A stretch of DNA of 64,000 nucleotides from Pseudomonas gingeri (GTDB taxonomy: Bacteria > Pseudomonadota > Gammaproteobacteria > Pseudomonadales > Pseudomonadaceae): the NCBI RefSeq assembly GCF_013385425.1, contig NZ_JACAQA010000005.1, positions 518,652 to 582,651 on the forward strand, written 5' to 3'. This document shows, piece by piece, positions 35,341-44,446 of this stretch. The first letter of the stretch is position 1. Each line of letters opens with the position of its first letter. The translations under genes were made by a program, and so were the position numbers. The notes under the pieces are model-generated. The model was not told the origin of the DNA. It searched no databases and worked only from the letters and a program-made list of their open reading frames with translations.

Positions 35341-36465
35341 ATGCCGTTACAACGTCTGCAAAGCCTCTCTGAGGTCGCTGCCGAGCAATGGGATGCGCTG
35401 GTGCCCGACGGCCAGCCATTCCTCAGCCATGGGTTCCTGAGTGCCTTGGAAGACAGCGGCAGCCTCGGTCCGCACTCGGGCTGGCAGCCGGAGCATCTGT
35501 TGCATGTGGAGGACGGTCGGCTGCTGGCGGCCTTGCCGAGTTATCGCAAATGGCATTCCTATGGCGAGTACGTGTTCGATCATGGCTGGGCCGAGGCCTG
35601 CGAGCGCGCGGGCATCGCCTACTACCCCAAGCTGTTGACCGCCGTGCCATTCAGTCCGGTGGGCGGCGCGCGGCTGCTGGCGGCCAAGGCCGAAGACGGT
35701 TTCGAGTTGCTGGCCGCCTTGCCGGGTTATCTGGAGATCGAAGAGCTTTCCAGCGCCCATATCAACTTCACCGATGCCCTGGCCGATGCCGCCCTGGGCG
35801 AACAACCCGGCTGGTTGCTGCGTTACGGTTGCCAGTTTCATTGGCAGAACCGCGGCTACCGGGATTTCCAGGACTTCCTCGATACCCTGAGTTCGCGCAA
35901 GCGCAAGCAGATGCGCAAGGAGCGCGAGCAGGTCGGCGGACAGGGCTTCGATTTCCAATGGCTGGAAGGCCGCGAGTTGAGCGAGGCCCAGTGGGACTTC
36001 GTCTACGCCTGTTATGCCAATACCTATGCGGTGCGACGCCAGACGCCCTACCTGACCCGGGAATTCTTCAGCCTGCTGGCCGAGCGCATGCCCGAGTCGA
36101 TCCGCGTGGTCCTGGCCAAGCAGGGCGGGCGGCCCGTGGCCATGGCTTTCAGCCTGATCGGCGGCGACAGTTTCTACGGACGTTACTGGGGCTGCCTGGC
36201 GGAGTTCGACCGGCTGCATTTCGAGACCTGCTTCTACCAGGGCATGGACTACGCCATCGCCCAGGGTTTGCAACGCTTCGATGCCGGTGCCCAGGGCGAG
36301 CACAAGTTGATTCGCGGTTTCGAGCCGGTGATCACCCACTCCTGGCATTACCTGCGTCATCCGGGGTTGCGCACGGCGGTGAAGGATTTCCTTGCACAGG
36401 AACGGGTGGGCATCCTGGCCTATGCCGAAGAGGCGAAGGCGGCACTGCCTTACCGGCAGGCCTGA
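35341..36465 (+). CDS. GNAT/FemX-like acyltransferase (COG3146 type)
   Basis: This 374-residue protein matches the peptidogalycan biosynthesis/recognition family with a FemX-like GNAT fold: DGQPFLSHGFLSALEDSGSL near the start, then RKRKQMRKEREQV and YYGRYWGC-like FYGRYWGCLAEFDRLHFE, and DAGAQGEHKLIRGFEPV at the end. The family is thought to transfer aminoacyl or acyl groups; the substrate is not known. The ATG at 35341 follows GGGGAT. It is convergent with the ABC exporter gene. Confidence 0.8.
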   Translation: MPLQRLQSLSEVAAEQWDALVPDGQPFLSHGFLSALEDSGSLGPHSGWQPEHLLHVEDGRLLAALPSYRKWHSYGEYVFDHGWAEACERAGIAYYPKLLTAVPFSPVGGARLLAAKAEDGFELLAALPGYLEIEELSSAHINFTDALADAALGEQPGWLLRYGCQFHWQNRGYRDFQDFLDTLSSRKRKQMRKEREQVGGQGFDFQWLEGRELSEAQWDFVYACYANTYAVRRQTPYLTREFFSLLAERMPESIRVVLAKQGGRPVAMAFSLIGGDSFYGRYWGCLAEFDRLHFETCFYQGMDYAIAQGLQRFDAGAQGEHKLIRGFEPVITHSWHYLRHPGLRTAVKDFLAQERVGILAYAEEAKAALPYRQA

Positions 36466-36502
36466 TGGGTCAACCGCCCCCTTCCGAGGGCGATGGTGAC
36501 GT

Positions 36503-38335
36503 TCAATCGATACCGACAAACCCGCCGGTCTGGTGCTGCCACAGGCGTGCATATAGGCCGCCATGGGCCAACAGCTCGGCATGACTGCCGGTTTCGGCAA
36601 TCCGGCCATTTTCCAGGACCACCAGGCGGTCCATGCGGGCAATGGTCGACAGACGGTGGGCAATGGCGATCACGGTCTTGCCTTCCATCAGGGTTTCCAG
36701 GCTTTCCTGGATCGCCGCTTCCACTTCCGAATCCAGGGCCGAGGTCGCTTCGTCCATGATCAGGATCGGCGCGTCCTTGAGCAGGACCCGGGCAATCGCG
36801 ACGCGCTGGCGCTGGCCACCGGAGAGTTTCACCCCGCGCTCGCCGACATGGGCGTCGAAGCCGGTGCGGCCCTCGGCATCCGACAGCAGCGGGATGAACT
36901 CATCGGCCCGGGCCTTGCGCACCGCCTCCCAGAGTTCGGCGTCGCTGGCATCGGGTTTGCCGTAGAGCAGGTTGTCGCGGATCGAACGGTGCAGCAGCGA
37001 AGTGTCCTGGGTAATCATGCCGATGCGTTCGCGCAGGCTTTCCTGGGCGACTTCGGCAATGTCCTGGCCATCCACCAGGATCCGCCCGCCTTGCAGGTCA
37101 TAGAGCCGCAGCAGCAGGTTGACCAGGGTCGACTTGCCGGCCCCCGACGGACCGATCAGGCCGATTTTCTCCCCCGGACGAATCGTCAGGTTGAGGTCGC
37201 TGATCACCCCGCTGCGTTTGCCGTAGTGGAAGTCCACATGCTCGAAGCGCACCTCGCCCTGGGTGACCCGCAGGCGCGGCGCCTGCTCGCGGTCGGTGAC
37301 GCTGACCGGTTGGGCGATGGTCTGCAGGCCGTCCTGGACCATGCCGATATTTTCGAAAATGCCGTTGACCACCCACATGATCCAACCGGACATGTTGACG
37401 ATACGGATCACCAAACCGGTGGCCAGGGCAATGGCGCCGACCGAGATCAGCGACTGGGTCCACAGCCACAGCGCGAGGCCCGTGGTGGTGACGATCAGCA
37501 GGCCGTTGAGGCTGGTGATGACGACGTCCATGCTGGTCACCACGCGGGCCGCCAGTTGGGTTTTTTCGGTCTGCTCCACCAGGGCATCACGGGCGTATTG
37601 CTGCTCGAAACGGGTGTGGGCAAACAGCTTCAGGGTGGTGATATTGGTGTAGCCGTCGACGATCCGGCCCATGAGTTTGGAACGGGCTTCGGAGGAAATC
37701 ACCGAGCGCGCCTTCACCCGTGGCACGAAGTAGTACAGCGCGCCGATGTAGCAGGCGATCCAGATCAGCAGCGGGATCATCAGGCGCCAGTCGGCCTCGA
37801 CGAACAGCACCAGGGAGCTGATGACGTAGATCAGCACATGCCAGATGGCATCGACGGCCTGGACGGCGGAGTCACGCAGCGAGTTGCCGGTCTGCATGAT
37901 GCGCTGGGCGATGCGTCCGGCGAAATCGTTCTGGAAGAAGTTGAGGCTCTGCCTGAGTACATAGCTGTGGTTTTGCCAGCGAATCAGGCTGGTCATGCCG
38001 GGGCTGATGGTCTGGTGCACCAGCAGGTCGTGCAGGCCGAAGAAGATCGGCCGCAGGATCAGGGCGACCACGGCCATCCACAGCAGTTCGCGGCCATGGA
38101 CCTGGAAGAATTCGGTATTGGGCGTGCCCTGGGCCAGGTCGATGATCCGGCTCAGGTAGCTGAACAGCGCCACTTCGATCAGCGCGGCGAACAAGCCCAC
38201 GATCAACAGTGCGGCGAAGCTTGGCCAGACCTGGCGCAGGTAATACAGGTAGAAGGGCAGGACAGTGTTTGGCGGAGCGGCAGTGGGGGCGTCGCGGAAA
38301 ATATCGATCAGTTGTTCAAAACGACGATAGAGCAT
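36503..38335 (-). CDS. ABC exporter, fused membrane and ATPase domains
   Basis: This 610-residue half-transporter has a type 1 exporter membrane domain (six helices, about residues 40-340) and an ATPase domain with GPSGAGKSTL (Walker A), LSGGQRQRVAIARVL (signature) and ILIMDEATSALD (Walker B), plus AHRLSTI. It acts as a dimer and probably exports a lipid or drug. Position and neighbours match P. aeruginosa PA3228, linked in the literature to antibiotic tolerance. It follows ppiA by 85 bases with a strong hairpin between. Confidence 0.9.
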   Translation of the reverse strand: MLYRRFEQLIDIFRDAPTAAPPNTVLPFYLYYLRQVWPSFAALLIVGLFAALIEVALFSYLSRIIDLAQGTPNTEFFQVHGRELLWMAVVALILRPIFFGLHDLLVHQTISPGMTSLIRWQNHSYVLRQSLNFFQNDFAGRIAQRIMQTGNSLRDSAVQAVDAIWHVLIYVISSLVLFVEADWRLMIPLLIWIACYIGALYYFVPRVKARSVISSEARSKLMGRIVDGYTNITTLKLFAHTRFEQQYARDALVEQTEKTQLAARVVTSMDVVITSLNGLLIVTTTGLALWLWTQSLISVGAIALATGLVIRIVNMSGWIMWVVNGIFENIGMVQDGLQTIAQPVSVTDREQAPRLRVTQGEVRFEHVDFHYGKRSGVISDLNLTIRPGEKIGLIGPSGAGKSTLVNLLLRLYDLQGGRILVDGQDIAEVAQESLRERIGMITQDTSLLHRSIRDNLLYGKPDASDAELWEAVRKARADEFIPLLSDAEGRTGFDAHVGERGVKLSGGQRQRVAIARVLLKDAPILIMDEATSALDSEVEAAIQESLETLMEGKTVIAIAHRLSTIARMDRLVVLENGRIAETGSHAELLAHGGLYARLWQHQTGGFVGID

Positions 38336-38378
38336 GGGTTCTGACGCCCGTCAGGCGGGCTCTCCTTGAAGATGAAGC

Positions 38379-38415
38379 GGCGCAAGCCAGAGGCACCCGG
38401 CCTGTGGCTTGCGCC
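38379..38415 (-). terminator. Strong hairpin between ppiA and the ABC gene
   Basis: Perfect 11-bp arms GGCGCAAGCCA and TGGCTTGCGCC enclose 15 bases, 5 bases after the ppiA stop. No T run follows on the minus strand, so it may be an attenuator or an RNA-stabilising element instead of a full terminator. Confidence 0.5.
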
Positions 38416-38420
38416 TGCCA

Positions 38421-38987
38421 TTAGTCGATCCGCTTGGCCGACTTGATATACACCGGGTCCGACGGCACGTCCGACATGCCCTGCTTGGTGGTGGTCGGCG
38501 AGTTGACGATGATATCGACCACCTCCATGCCCTTGACCACCTTGGCGAAGACCGCATAACCGGCATCGCGGCCCGGGTCGAGGAAGTCATTGTCCTTCAC
38601 GTTGATGAAGAATTGGCTGGTGGCCGAGTTCGGGTCCGAGGTGCGGGCCATCGACAAGCTGCCGCGCACGTTGTGCAGGCCGTTGCTGGCTTCATTCTTG
38701 ATCGGCGCCTGGGTCGGCTTTTGCGACATTTGCGCGGTGAAACCGCCGCCCTGGACCATGAAGCCCGGAATCACCCGGTGGAAGATGGTGTTGTTATAGA
38801 AACCACTGTCCACGTAGGCGAGGAAGTTCTTGGTGCTGATCGGCGCATGCACCGGGTCCAGCTCGATTTCAATGGTGCCGTTGGTGGTCACCAGTTCTAC
38901 ATGGGGCGCCTTGGCGGCATCGGTGGCGGCCATCAGGTTGGCGGCGAACAGGACGGAGCCGGTGAACAGGGCGATTTTTTTCAGCAT
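38421..38987 (-). CDS. ppiA: Periplasmic peptidyl-prolyl cis-trans isomerase A
   Basis: This 188-residue cyclophilin has a signal peptide ([19 protein letters not shown]). Its catalytic core has [39 protein letters not shown] and [17 protein letters not shown] and Q of the proline pocket are present. It speeds prolyl isomerisation of exported proteins in the periplasm. It starts 3 bases after the stop of the hydrolase gene, so the two are one operon. This matches P. aeruginosa PA3227. Confidence 0.93.
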   Translation of the reverse strand: MLKKIALFTGSVLFAANLMAATDAAKAPHVELVTTNGTIEIELDPVHAPISTKNFLAYVDSGFYNNTIFHRVIPGFMVQGGGFTAQMSQKPTQAPIKNEASNGLHNVRGSLSMARTSDPNSATSQFFINVKDNDFLDPGRDAGYAVFAKVVKGMEVVDIIVNSPTTTKQGMSDVPSDPVYIKSAKRID

Positions 38988-38990
38988 GGT

Positions 38991-39794
38991 TCAGTGATCC
39001 TGGGTGGTGGTTTCGACTGCGGTTAGAAACTCAAGCAGGGTTTGGTTGAAGACCTGGGGTTGATCCAGCGGCGTGGCGTGGCGTGAGTCGGCGATCACCA
39101 CCAGACGCGCATCGGGAATCAGTTTGACATAGCTTTCCTTCAACGCGACCGGTGTGTAGTCATGGTCGGCGCTGACGATCAGGGTTGGACAGGCAATCCG
39201 TGAAAGTTGTTCCTGGACACCCCAGCCGACGATGGCGTCGAAGCTGGCGAGATAAGCACGTTTGTCGTTTCTTGCCCAGCGCTCGGTCATCTTGCGCCGC
39301 AATTCTGCCTGCTCGGGTTTTGGGAACAGCATCACGCTCAAGGCCTTGCCGATGCGCTTCGGACCCAGCAGCCGGGCCAGGCTCCAGCGCTTGGCCCATT
39401 GCAGGTAGTCGCCGGGCTTGCGGACCTTGACTTCGGGCGCGCTGTTAACCACGCACAAGCTCTTGAACATTTGCGGCTGATCCACTGCCAGTTGGAAACT
39501 GATCATCCCGCCCATGGACAGGCCCACCAGGTGCGGAGGGTCCAGTTTCAGGTGTTCGATCAGGGCCGTTACATCGGCGCTGAACCCAGCGATGCTGTAG
39601 CGCTGGCGAGGCTTGTCGGAGCGACCGTGGCCGCGCATGTCCATGACGATTACCCGGTGCTGCGCTGACAATGCCGGTATCTGCATTTCCCAGTCGAGGG
39701 TGCTGGACCCCAGGCCATGTATCAGCAACACCGGTGTGCCCTGGCCGTATTCCTCATAGTGCAGCGTACAACCTTCGTGTTCGAAATAGGCCAT
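38991..39794 (-). CDS. Alpha/beta hydrolase
   Basis: This 267-residue protein has the full fold: oxyanion HGLGSSTLDW near residue 26, nucleophile S93 in VGLSMGGM, acid in VSADHDYTP and histidine in ADSRHATPLDQP. It is cytosolic with a carboxyl-ester type active site, but its substrate is unknown. It is the first gene of the hydrolase-ppiA-(ABC) unit and lies 14 bases downstream of the LysR gene, so all may be co-transcribed. It corresponds to P. aeruginosa PA3226. Confidence 0.88.
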   Translation of the reverse strand: MAYFEHEGCTLHYEEYGQGTPVLLIHGLGSSTLDWEMQIPALSAQHRVIVMDMRGHGRSDKPRQRYSIAGFSADVTALIEHLKLDPPHLVGLSMGGMISFQLAVDQPQMFKSLCVVNSAPEVKVRKPGDYLQWAKRWSLARLLGPKRIGKALSVMLFPKPEQAELRRKMTERWARNDKRAYLASFDAIVGWGVQEQLSRIACPTLIVSADHDYTPVALKESYVKLIPDARLVVIADSRHATPLDQPQVFNQTLLEFLTAVETTTQDH

Positions 39795-39808
39795 CGGTCA
39801 ACGTCCTG

Positions 39809-40732
39809 TCAGGCTTGCTGGGGAGCGGCGAAGGGGGCGTCCAGCGGCGCGGTGTCGAAGGTGCGCAGCAGTTCGATGAGAATCTGCGTGGCCGGCCCCA
39901 GGGGTTTGTCCTTGTTCGAGTACAGGTAGAAGGTCGGGTGGCGGCTGCCGCCCTGATCCAACGGTAGCACCTTGAGCAGGCCTTCCCGGATTTCCCGTTC
40001 GATCATGTGTCGCGGCAGCCAGGCAAAGCCCAGGCCGTTGCCGATAAAGGTGGCGGCGGTGGCCAGGCTGCCGACGGTCCAGCGCTGCTCGGCACCGAGC
40101 CAGCCGACATCGCGCGGTTGCTGGCGGCCGGAGTCACGGATCACCACCTGCAGCTGGCTTTCCAGGTCCTGGAAGGTCAAGGTGCGTTGCAGGCGGTGCA
40201 GGGCGTGTTCCGGGTGGGCGACGGCGACGAACTCCACCGCACTCATCTCGGTGCCCAGGTAACCGGGGATATTGAAGCCGCTGATGGCCAGGTCCGCGAC
40301 GCCTTCGAGGAGGACTTCCTCCACCCCCGACAGCACTTCTTCGCGCAGGCGCACCCGGCAACCGCGGCTCTGCGGCATGAACGCGGTCAGCGCCCGGACC
40401 AGGCGGGCATTGGGGTAGGCGGCGTCCACCACCAGGCGCACTTCGGCTTCCCAGCCCTGCTCCATATGGTGGGCCAGGTCTTCCAGCTGGCTGGCCTGTT
40501 TCACCAGTTGCCGGGAGCGCCGCAGCAGCACGCCGCCGGCCTCGGTGAGCACGGCTTTGCGCCCGTCGATGCGCAATAGCGGCACCCCGAGCTGATCCTG
40601 CATGCGGGCCACGGTATAGCTGACGGACGACTGCGAACGATGCAGGGCTTCGGCGGCCTGGGCGAAGCCGCCGTGATCGACCACGGCCTGCAGCGTTCGC
40701 CATTGATCAAGGGTCACGCGGGGCGCTTTCAA
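39809..40732 (-). CDS. LysR-family regulator (PA3225-like)
   Basis: This 307-residue protein starts at a TTG (40730-40732) with AGAGGAA 7 bases upstream; the longer frame to 40813 overlaps the divergent small gene and is less likely. The winged helix (VTLDQWRTLQAVVDHGGFAQ, RSQSSVSYTVARMQ) is followed by the effector domain. By synteny it is the counterpart of P. aeruginosa PA3225, reported to influence mexAB-oprM and the neighbouring ABC exporter. Control of the local operon is the likely role here. Confidence 0.85.
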   Translation of the reverse strand: MKAPRVTLDQWRTLQAVVDHGGFAQAAEALHRSQSSVSYTVARMQDQLGVPLLRIDGRKAVLTEAGGVLLRRSRQLVKQASQLEDLAHHMEQGWEAEVRLVVDAAYPNARLVRALTAFMPQSRGCRVRLREEVLSGVEEVLLEGVADLAISGFNIPGYLGTEMSAVEFVAVAHPEHALHRLQRTLTFQDLESQLQVVIRDSGRQQPRDVGWLGAEQRWTVGSLATAATFIGNGLGFAWLPRHMIEREIREGLLKVLPLDQGGSRHPTFYLYSNKDKPLGPATQILIELLRTFDTAPLDAPFAAPQQA

Positions 40733-40781
40733 GTTGGGTTCCTCTTGTCCTAAGCTGGCGGTCCCTAATGGAGACCGCCGA

Positions 40782-41096
40782 ATGAGAAAAATCTGTTGTG
40801 TGTTGCTGGCCATGCTGCCCTTGACGGCATTCGCCTATCCCATCGAGGTCGAAAAACAACTCAACGGCCTGAGCATCGACTACACGACCTTCGATACCGA
40901 TACGGATATCGGTTCCATCCAGGTGAACAACTACGGGAAAACCGACGCGTTGTGCACCGTGGTGTTCCGTAACGGCCCCGAGGCCCCACGGACCCGCAAG
41001 CTCGATCTGCCGGCCGGGAAGAGCAAGAATGCCAGCGCCAAATTCACCCGCAGCATCATCCGGTTGAGCCTGGGACTGACTTGCGTAGCGAAATGA
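40782..41096 (+). CDS. Small periplasmic protein of unknown function (PA3224-like)
   Basis: This 104-residue protein has a signal peptide MRKICCVLLAMLPLTAFAYP, then a short beta-rich domain with two cysteines (LCTVVF and LTCVAK) that could form a disulphide bond. GGAG precedes the ATG. It is divergent from the LysR gene and before azoR, as in P. aeruginosa. Database names in the style of 3-phosphoglycerate kinase seen for relatives are not supported by the sequence. Confidence 0.7.
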   Translation: MRKICCVLLAMLPLTAFAYPIEVEKQLNGLSIDYTTFDTDTDIGSIQVNNYGKTDALCTVVFRNGPEAPRTRKLDLPAGKSKNASAKFTRSIIRLSLGLTCVAK

Positions 41097-41245
41097 CCCC
41101 CCGAGGAGCATTCTGCCAAGCATGCTCCGCCTATCAACAAATTTATAGATAGGTTGTAGTCATTTTTTCGGCTTTTTTATCGGCTAAGTGCTGTTTAATC
41201 TTCACTCCATCGACTTACAGCCCCTAGCGATGGAGCCTACATCCC

Positions 41246-41845
41246 ATGTCCCGCGTACTGATTATCGAAAGCAGCGCCCGCCAGCAAGACTCGGTTTCCC
41301 GCCAGTTGACCCAGCAATTCATCGGTCAATGGCAAGCCGCTCACCCGGCCGATCCGATCACTGTCCGTGATCTGGCAACCGATCCGGTGCCGCATCTGGA
41401 CAGCCACCTGCTGGGCGGCTGGATGAAACCCGTCGAGCAACGTACGGCCATCGAGAAGGCGGCGCTGGAGCGCTCCAACCAGCTGACCGACGAGCTGCTG
41501 GCGGCGGACGTGCTGGTGCTGGCCGCGCCGATGTACAACTTTGCGATCCCGAGCACCCTCAAGGCCTGGCTCGACCATGTGCTGCGGGCCGGCCTGACCT
41601 TCAAGTACACCGACACCGGCCCGCAAGGGCTGCTGGTCGGCAAGCGAGCCTATGTCCTGACCGCGCGCGGCGGGTTGTATGCCGGTGGCACCAACGATCA
41701 TCAGGAACCCTACTTGCGCCAGGTGCTGGCGTTTATCGGTATCCACGACGTCACCTTCATTCATGCCGAAGGCCTGAACATGGGCGGCGACTTCCAGGAA
41801 AAAGGCCTGAACCAGGCCAAGGCGCGGATTGCCCAAGTTGCTTGA
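41246..41845 (+). CDS. azoR: FMN-dependent NADH-azoreductase
   Basis: This 199-residue flavodoxin-fold protein has the FMN phosphate loop ESSARQQDSVSRQL, LAAPMYNFAIPSTLKAWLDH, which contacts the flavin ring, and TARGGLYAGG. It reduces quinones and azo bonds with NADH as a homodimer in the cytosol. Position and sequence fit the PA3223 (azoR3) group. The LysR protein next door may regulate it. Confidence 0.92.
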   Translation: MSRVLIIESSARQQDSVSRQLTQQFIGQWQAAHPADPITVRDLATDPVPHLDSHLLGGWMKPVEQRTAIEKAALERSNQLTDELLAADVLVLAAPMYNFAIPSTLKAWLDHVLRAGLTFKYTDTGPQGLLVGKRAYVLTARGGLYAGGTNDHQEPYLRQVLAFIGIHDVTFIHAEGLNMGGDFQEKGLNQAKARIAQVA

Positions 41846-41960
41846 GGGCTTAATGTTCAGCTAATCGCCGATTGTTTTAGTAGCGACAGTTCTTCAAGTA
41901 ACCCCTTCAAGTTGTACGCGCAGAACCTCCCTTTGCACTGGTTGCTCCCTGAGTGCATGC

Positions 41961-41998
41961 AACCCGATCCGGCCGCCCAGCCCGATCGGGTTTTTTTT
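41961..41998 (+). terminator. Rho-independent terminator
   Basis: AACCCGATC and GATCGGGTT arms with a 14-base loop are followed by eight T residues. It lies 115 bases beyond the azoR stop. That is far for a simple end of azoR, so it could instead end a short independent RNA. Confidence 0.85.
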
Positions 41999-42097
41999 CG
42001 CCTCGGATTCCTTGCGCGGCAGAAAGTCGCTAAGGTCGCGGCCATTCGATGGCAGGCCCGTTCATTTTGTGGGATGGGCGGCAATATGTGAGGGCTT

Positions 42098-42958
42098 ATG
42101 GGTTATCTACTTTTCGTCACGCTGCTCCAGGCGTTTTCCTTCAGCCTGATCGGTGAATACCTGGCCGGTCATGTCGACAGCTACTTTGCCGTGCTGGTGC
42201 GGGTGCTGCTGGCCGGGCTGGTGTTCATTCCCTTGACCCGCTGGCGCCAGGTGGAGCCGGCGTTCATGCGCGGCATGCTGCTGATCGGCGCCTTGCAGTT
42301 CGGCGTCACCTACGTCTGCCTGTACCTGAGCTTCCGGGTGCTGACGGTGCCGGAGGTGCTGCTGTTCACCATCCTTACACCGTTGCACGTGACCCTGATC
42401 GAAGATGCCTTGAACCGACGCTTCAATCCCTGGGCCTTGCTCGCGGCACTGGTGGCGGTGGCCGGTGCGGCGGTGATCCGCTACGACCGGATCAATCCGG
42501 ATTTCTTCATGGGCTTCCTGCTGCTGCAATTGGCCAACTTCACCTATGCCGCCGGACAGGTGCTCTACAAGCACCTGGTGGCGCGTCATCCCAGCGACCT
42601 GCCGCATTACCGGCGTTTCGGCTATTTCTACCTGGGCGCGCTGGCGGTGGCATTGCCGGCGTTCCTGTTGTTCGGCAAGGCCCACTACCTGCCCGAGGGG
42701 CCGCTGCAATGGGGCGTGCTGGTGTTCCTCGGACTGGTCAGCACGGCGCTGGGGATGTATTGGTGGAACAAGGGCGCGTGCCTGGTCAATGGCGCCACGC
42801 TGGCGGTGATGAACAACCTGCATGTGCCGGTGGGGCTGCTGATCAACCTGTTGATCTGGAACCAGCATGAACCCTTGGGGCGATTGTTCTTCGGCGGCCT
42901 GGTGATTCTTGCGGCAGTCTGGATCAGCCGCCTGGGCGCGCGTCCGCTCAAAGCCTAG
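42098..42958 (+). CDS. EamA-type carboxylate/amino-acid/amine transporter
   Basis: This 286-residue protein has ten membrane helices in two halves, with FLLLQLANFTYAAGQVLYKH at the start of half 2 and ALGMYWWNKGACLVNGATLA typical of the group. It lies closer to the YigM/BioP-like branch than to the two EamA proteins at 23-25 kb. The substrate is unknown. Its last four bases overlap the end of the opposing channel gene. Confidence 0.83.
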   Translation: MGYLLFVTLLQAFSFSLIGEYLAGHVDSYFAVLVRVLLAGLVFIPLTRWRQVEPAFMRGMLLIGALQFGVTYVCLYLSFRVLTVPEVLLFTILTPLHVTLIEDALNRRFNPWALLAALVAVAGAAVIRYDRINPDFFMGFLLLQLANFTYAAGQVLYKHLVARHPSDLPHYRRFGYFYLGALAVALPAFLLFGKAHYLPEGPLQWGVLVFLGLVSTALGMYWWNKGACLVNGATLAVMNNLHVPVGLLINLLIWNQHEPLGRLFFGGLVILAAVWISRLGARPLKA

Positions 42959-44253
42959 AGCGCGTGCTCCTGCGGCTCGGGAATATGGCTGGCGCCCAAT
43001 AGCGCCGGCAACATCCCGGCCCGCAGGTCGTTGCCGCTCGGCTGCTGGTACAGGCTCAGGCCGAACTCCGGCAGCACCGCCAGCAGGTAATCGAAAATAT
43101 CCCCCTGGATACGTTCGTAGTCGGCCCAGGCGGTGGTGGAGGTGAAGCAGTAGATCTCCAGCGGCACACCCTGGGCCGTGGCCTGCATCTGGCGGACCAT
43201 GCAGGTCATGTCCGGCTGTACTTCCGGATGACTCTTCAGATACGCCAGGGCGTAGGCGCGAAAGGTCCCCAGGTTGGTCATGCGTCGACGGTTCGCCGCC
43301 ATCGCCGCGACATTGCCCTGGGCTTCGTTCCAGGCCTTGAGCTCGGCCTGCTTGCGAGCGATATAGTCGGTGAGCAGGCGCACCCGGCTCAGCCGCTGTT
43401 CTTCGTCATCGTGGAGGAAACGCACGGCGCCGGCGTCGATGAACAGGCTGCGCTTGATCCGCCGGCCACCGGATTGCTGCATACCGCGCCAGTTGCGGAA
43501 CGACTCGGACATCAGCCGCCAGGTCGGGATCGAGACGATGGTCTTGTCGAAATTCTGCACCTTGACCGTGTGCAGGGTGATGTCCACCACATCGCCGTCG
43601 GCGCCGACCTGGGGCATCTCGATCCAGTCGCCGACCCGCAGCATGTCGTTGCTGGTCAACTGCACGCTGGCAACGAAGGACAGCAGGGTGTCCTTGTAGA
43701 CCAACAGGATCACCGCCGACATGGCGCCCAGGCCCGAGAGCAGCAACAGCGGCGAACGGTCGATCAGCGTGGCGATGATCACAATGGCGCCGAATACGAA
43801 CAGCACCATCTTCGCCAACTGCACATAACCCTTGATCGAGCGCGTGCGCGCATGTTCGGTGCGTGCGTAGATATCCAGCAGGGCATTGAGCAGGGCGCTC
43901 ATGGCCAGTACCTGGAACAGGAAGGTAAAGGCCAGCGCGACATTGCCGAAGAAGATCAGGCCGTTCTTGCTCAGTTCCGGTACCAGGTGCAGGCCGAACT
44001 GGATCACCAGCGAGGGCGTGGTCTGCGCCAGGCGATGGAAGACCTTGTTCTGCAGCAGGTCATTGACCCAGTGCAGCGCCGGCTGGCGCCCGAGCAGACG
44101 GGCGGTATGCAGGATCACATAACGCGCCACCCGGCCGAGCACCAGCGCCACGATCAGCAACAAGGCCAGGCCCAGCCCGGTTTGCAGCAGGGGATGTTGA
44201 TCGAGGGCGCTGAAAAAGTCCTGGGCGCGCAGCCAGAGCTGTTTGATATCCAT
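42955..44253 (-). CDS. MscS-family mechanosensitive channel (YbdG-like)
   Basis: This 432-residue inner-membrane protein has five hydrophobic segments in the N-terminal 200 residues and then the MscS pore and beta domain: LLLLSGLGAMSAVILLVYKD, DMLRVGDWIEMPQVGADGDV and TIVSIPTWRLMSESFRNW. The size, and the insert in the cytoplasmic domain, fit YbdG-type channels that open on hypo-osmotic shock. The ATG at 44251-44253 is chosen because the frame upstream is unrelated and lies in the divergent promoter region. Confidence 0.9.
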   Translation of the reverse strand: MDIKQLWLRAQDFFSALDQHPLLQTGLGLALLLIVALVLGRVARYVILHTARLLGRQPALHWVNDLLQNKVFHRLAQTTPSLVIQFGLHLVPELSKNGLIFFGNVALAFTFLFQVLAMSALLNALLDIYARTEHARTRSIKGYVQLAKMVLFVFGAIVIIATLIDRSPLLLLSGLGAMSAVILLVYKDTLLSFVASVQLTSNDMLRVGDWIEMPQVGADGDVVDITLHTVKVQNFDKTIVSIPTWRLMSESFRNWRGMQQSGGRRIKRSLFIDAGAVRFLHDDEEQRLSRVRLLTDYIARKQAELKAWNEAQGNVAAMAANRRRMTNLGTFRAYALAYLKSHPEVQPDMTCMVRQMQATAQGVPLEIYCFTSTTAWADYERIQGDIFDYLLAVLPEFGLSLYQQPSGNDLRAGMLPALLGASHIPEPQEHAL

Positions 44254-44446
44254 GGGGGATGACGAATCTTCTGAAGGAAATAACTGGGGGATTAGAGCAT
44301 TTAACACTTCAAAGATGACTGTTACAGACAAATCCGCTCACAAAAACAGAGCTGTTTGTCGCGCTTTTCACAAAGAAACTCGGCCTCGGCGCTCGAAACC
44401 GTTACCCTATGCCGCTGATATTTTGTATTTCTTCGAGGTAGCACCC

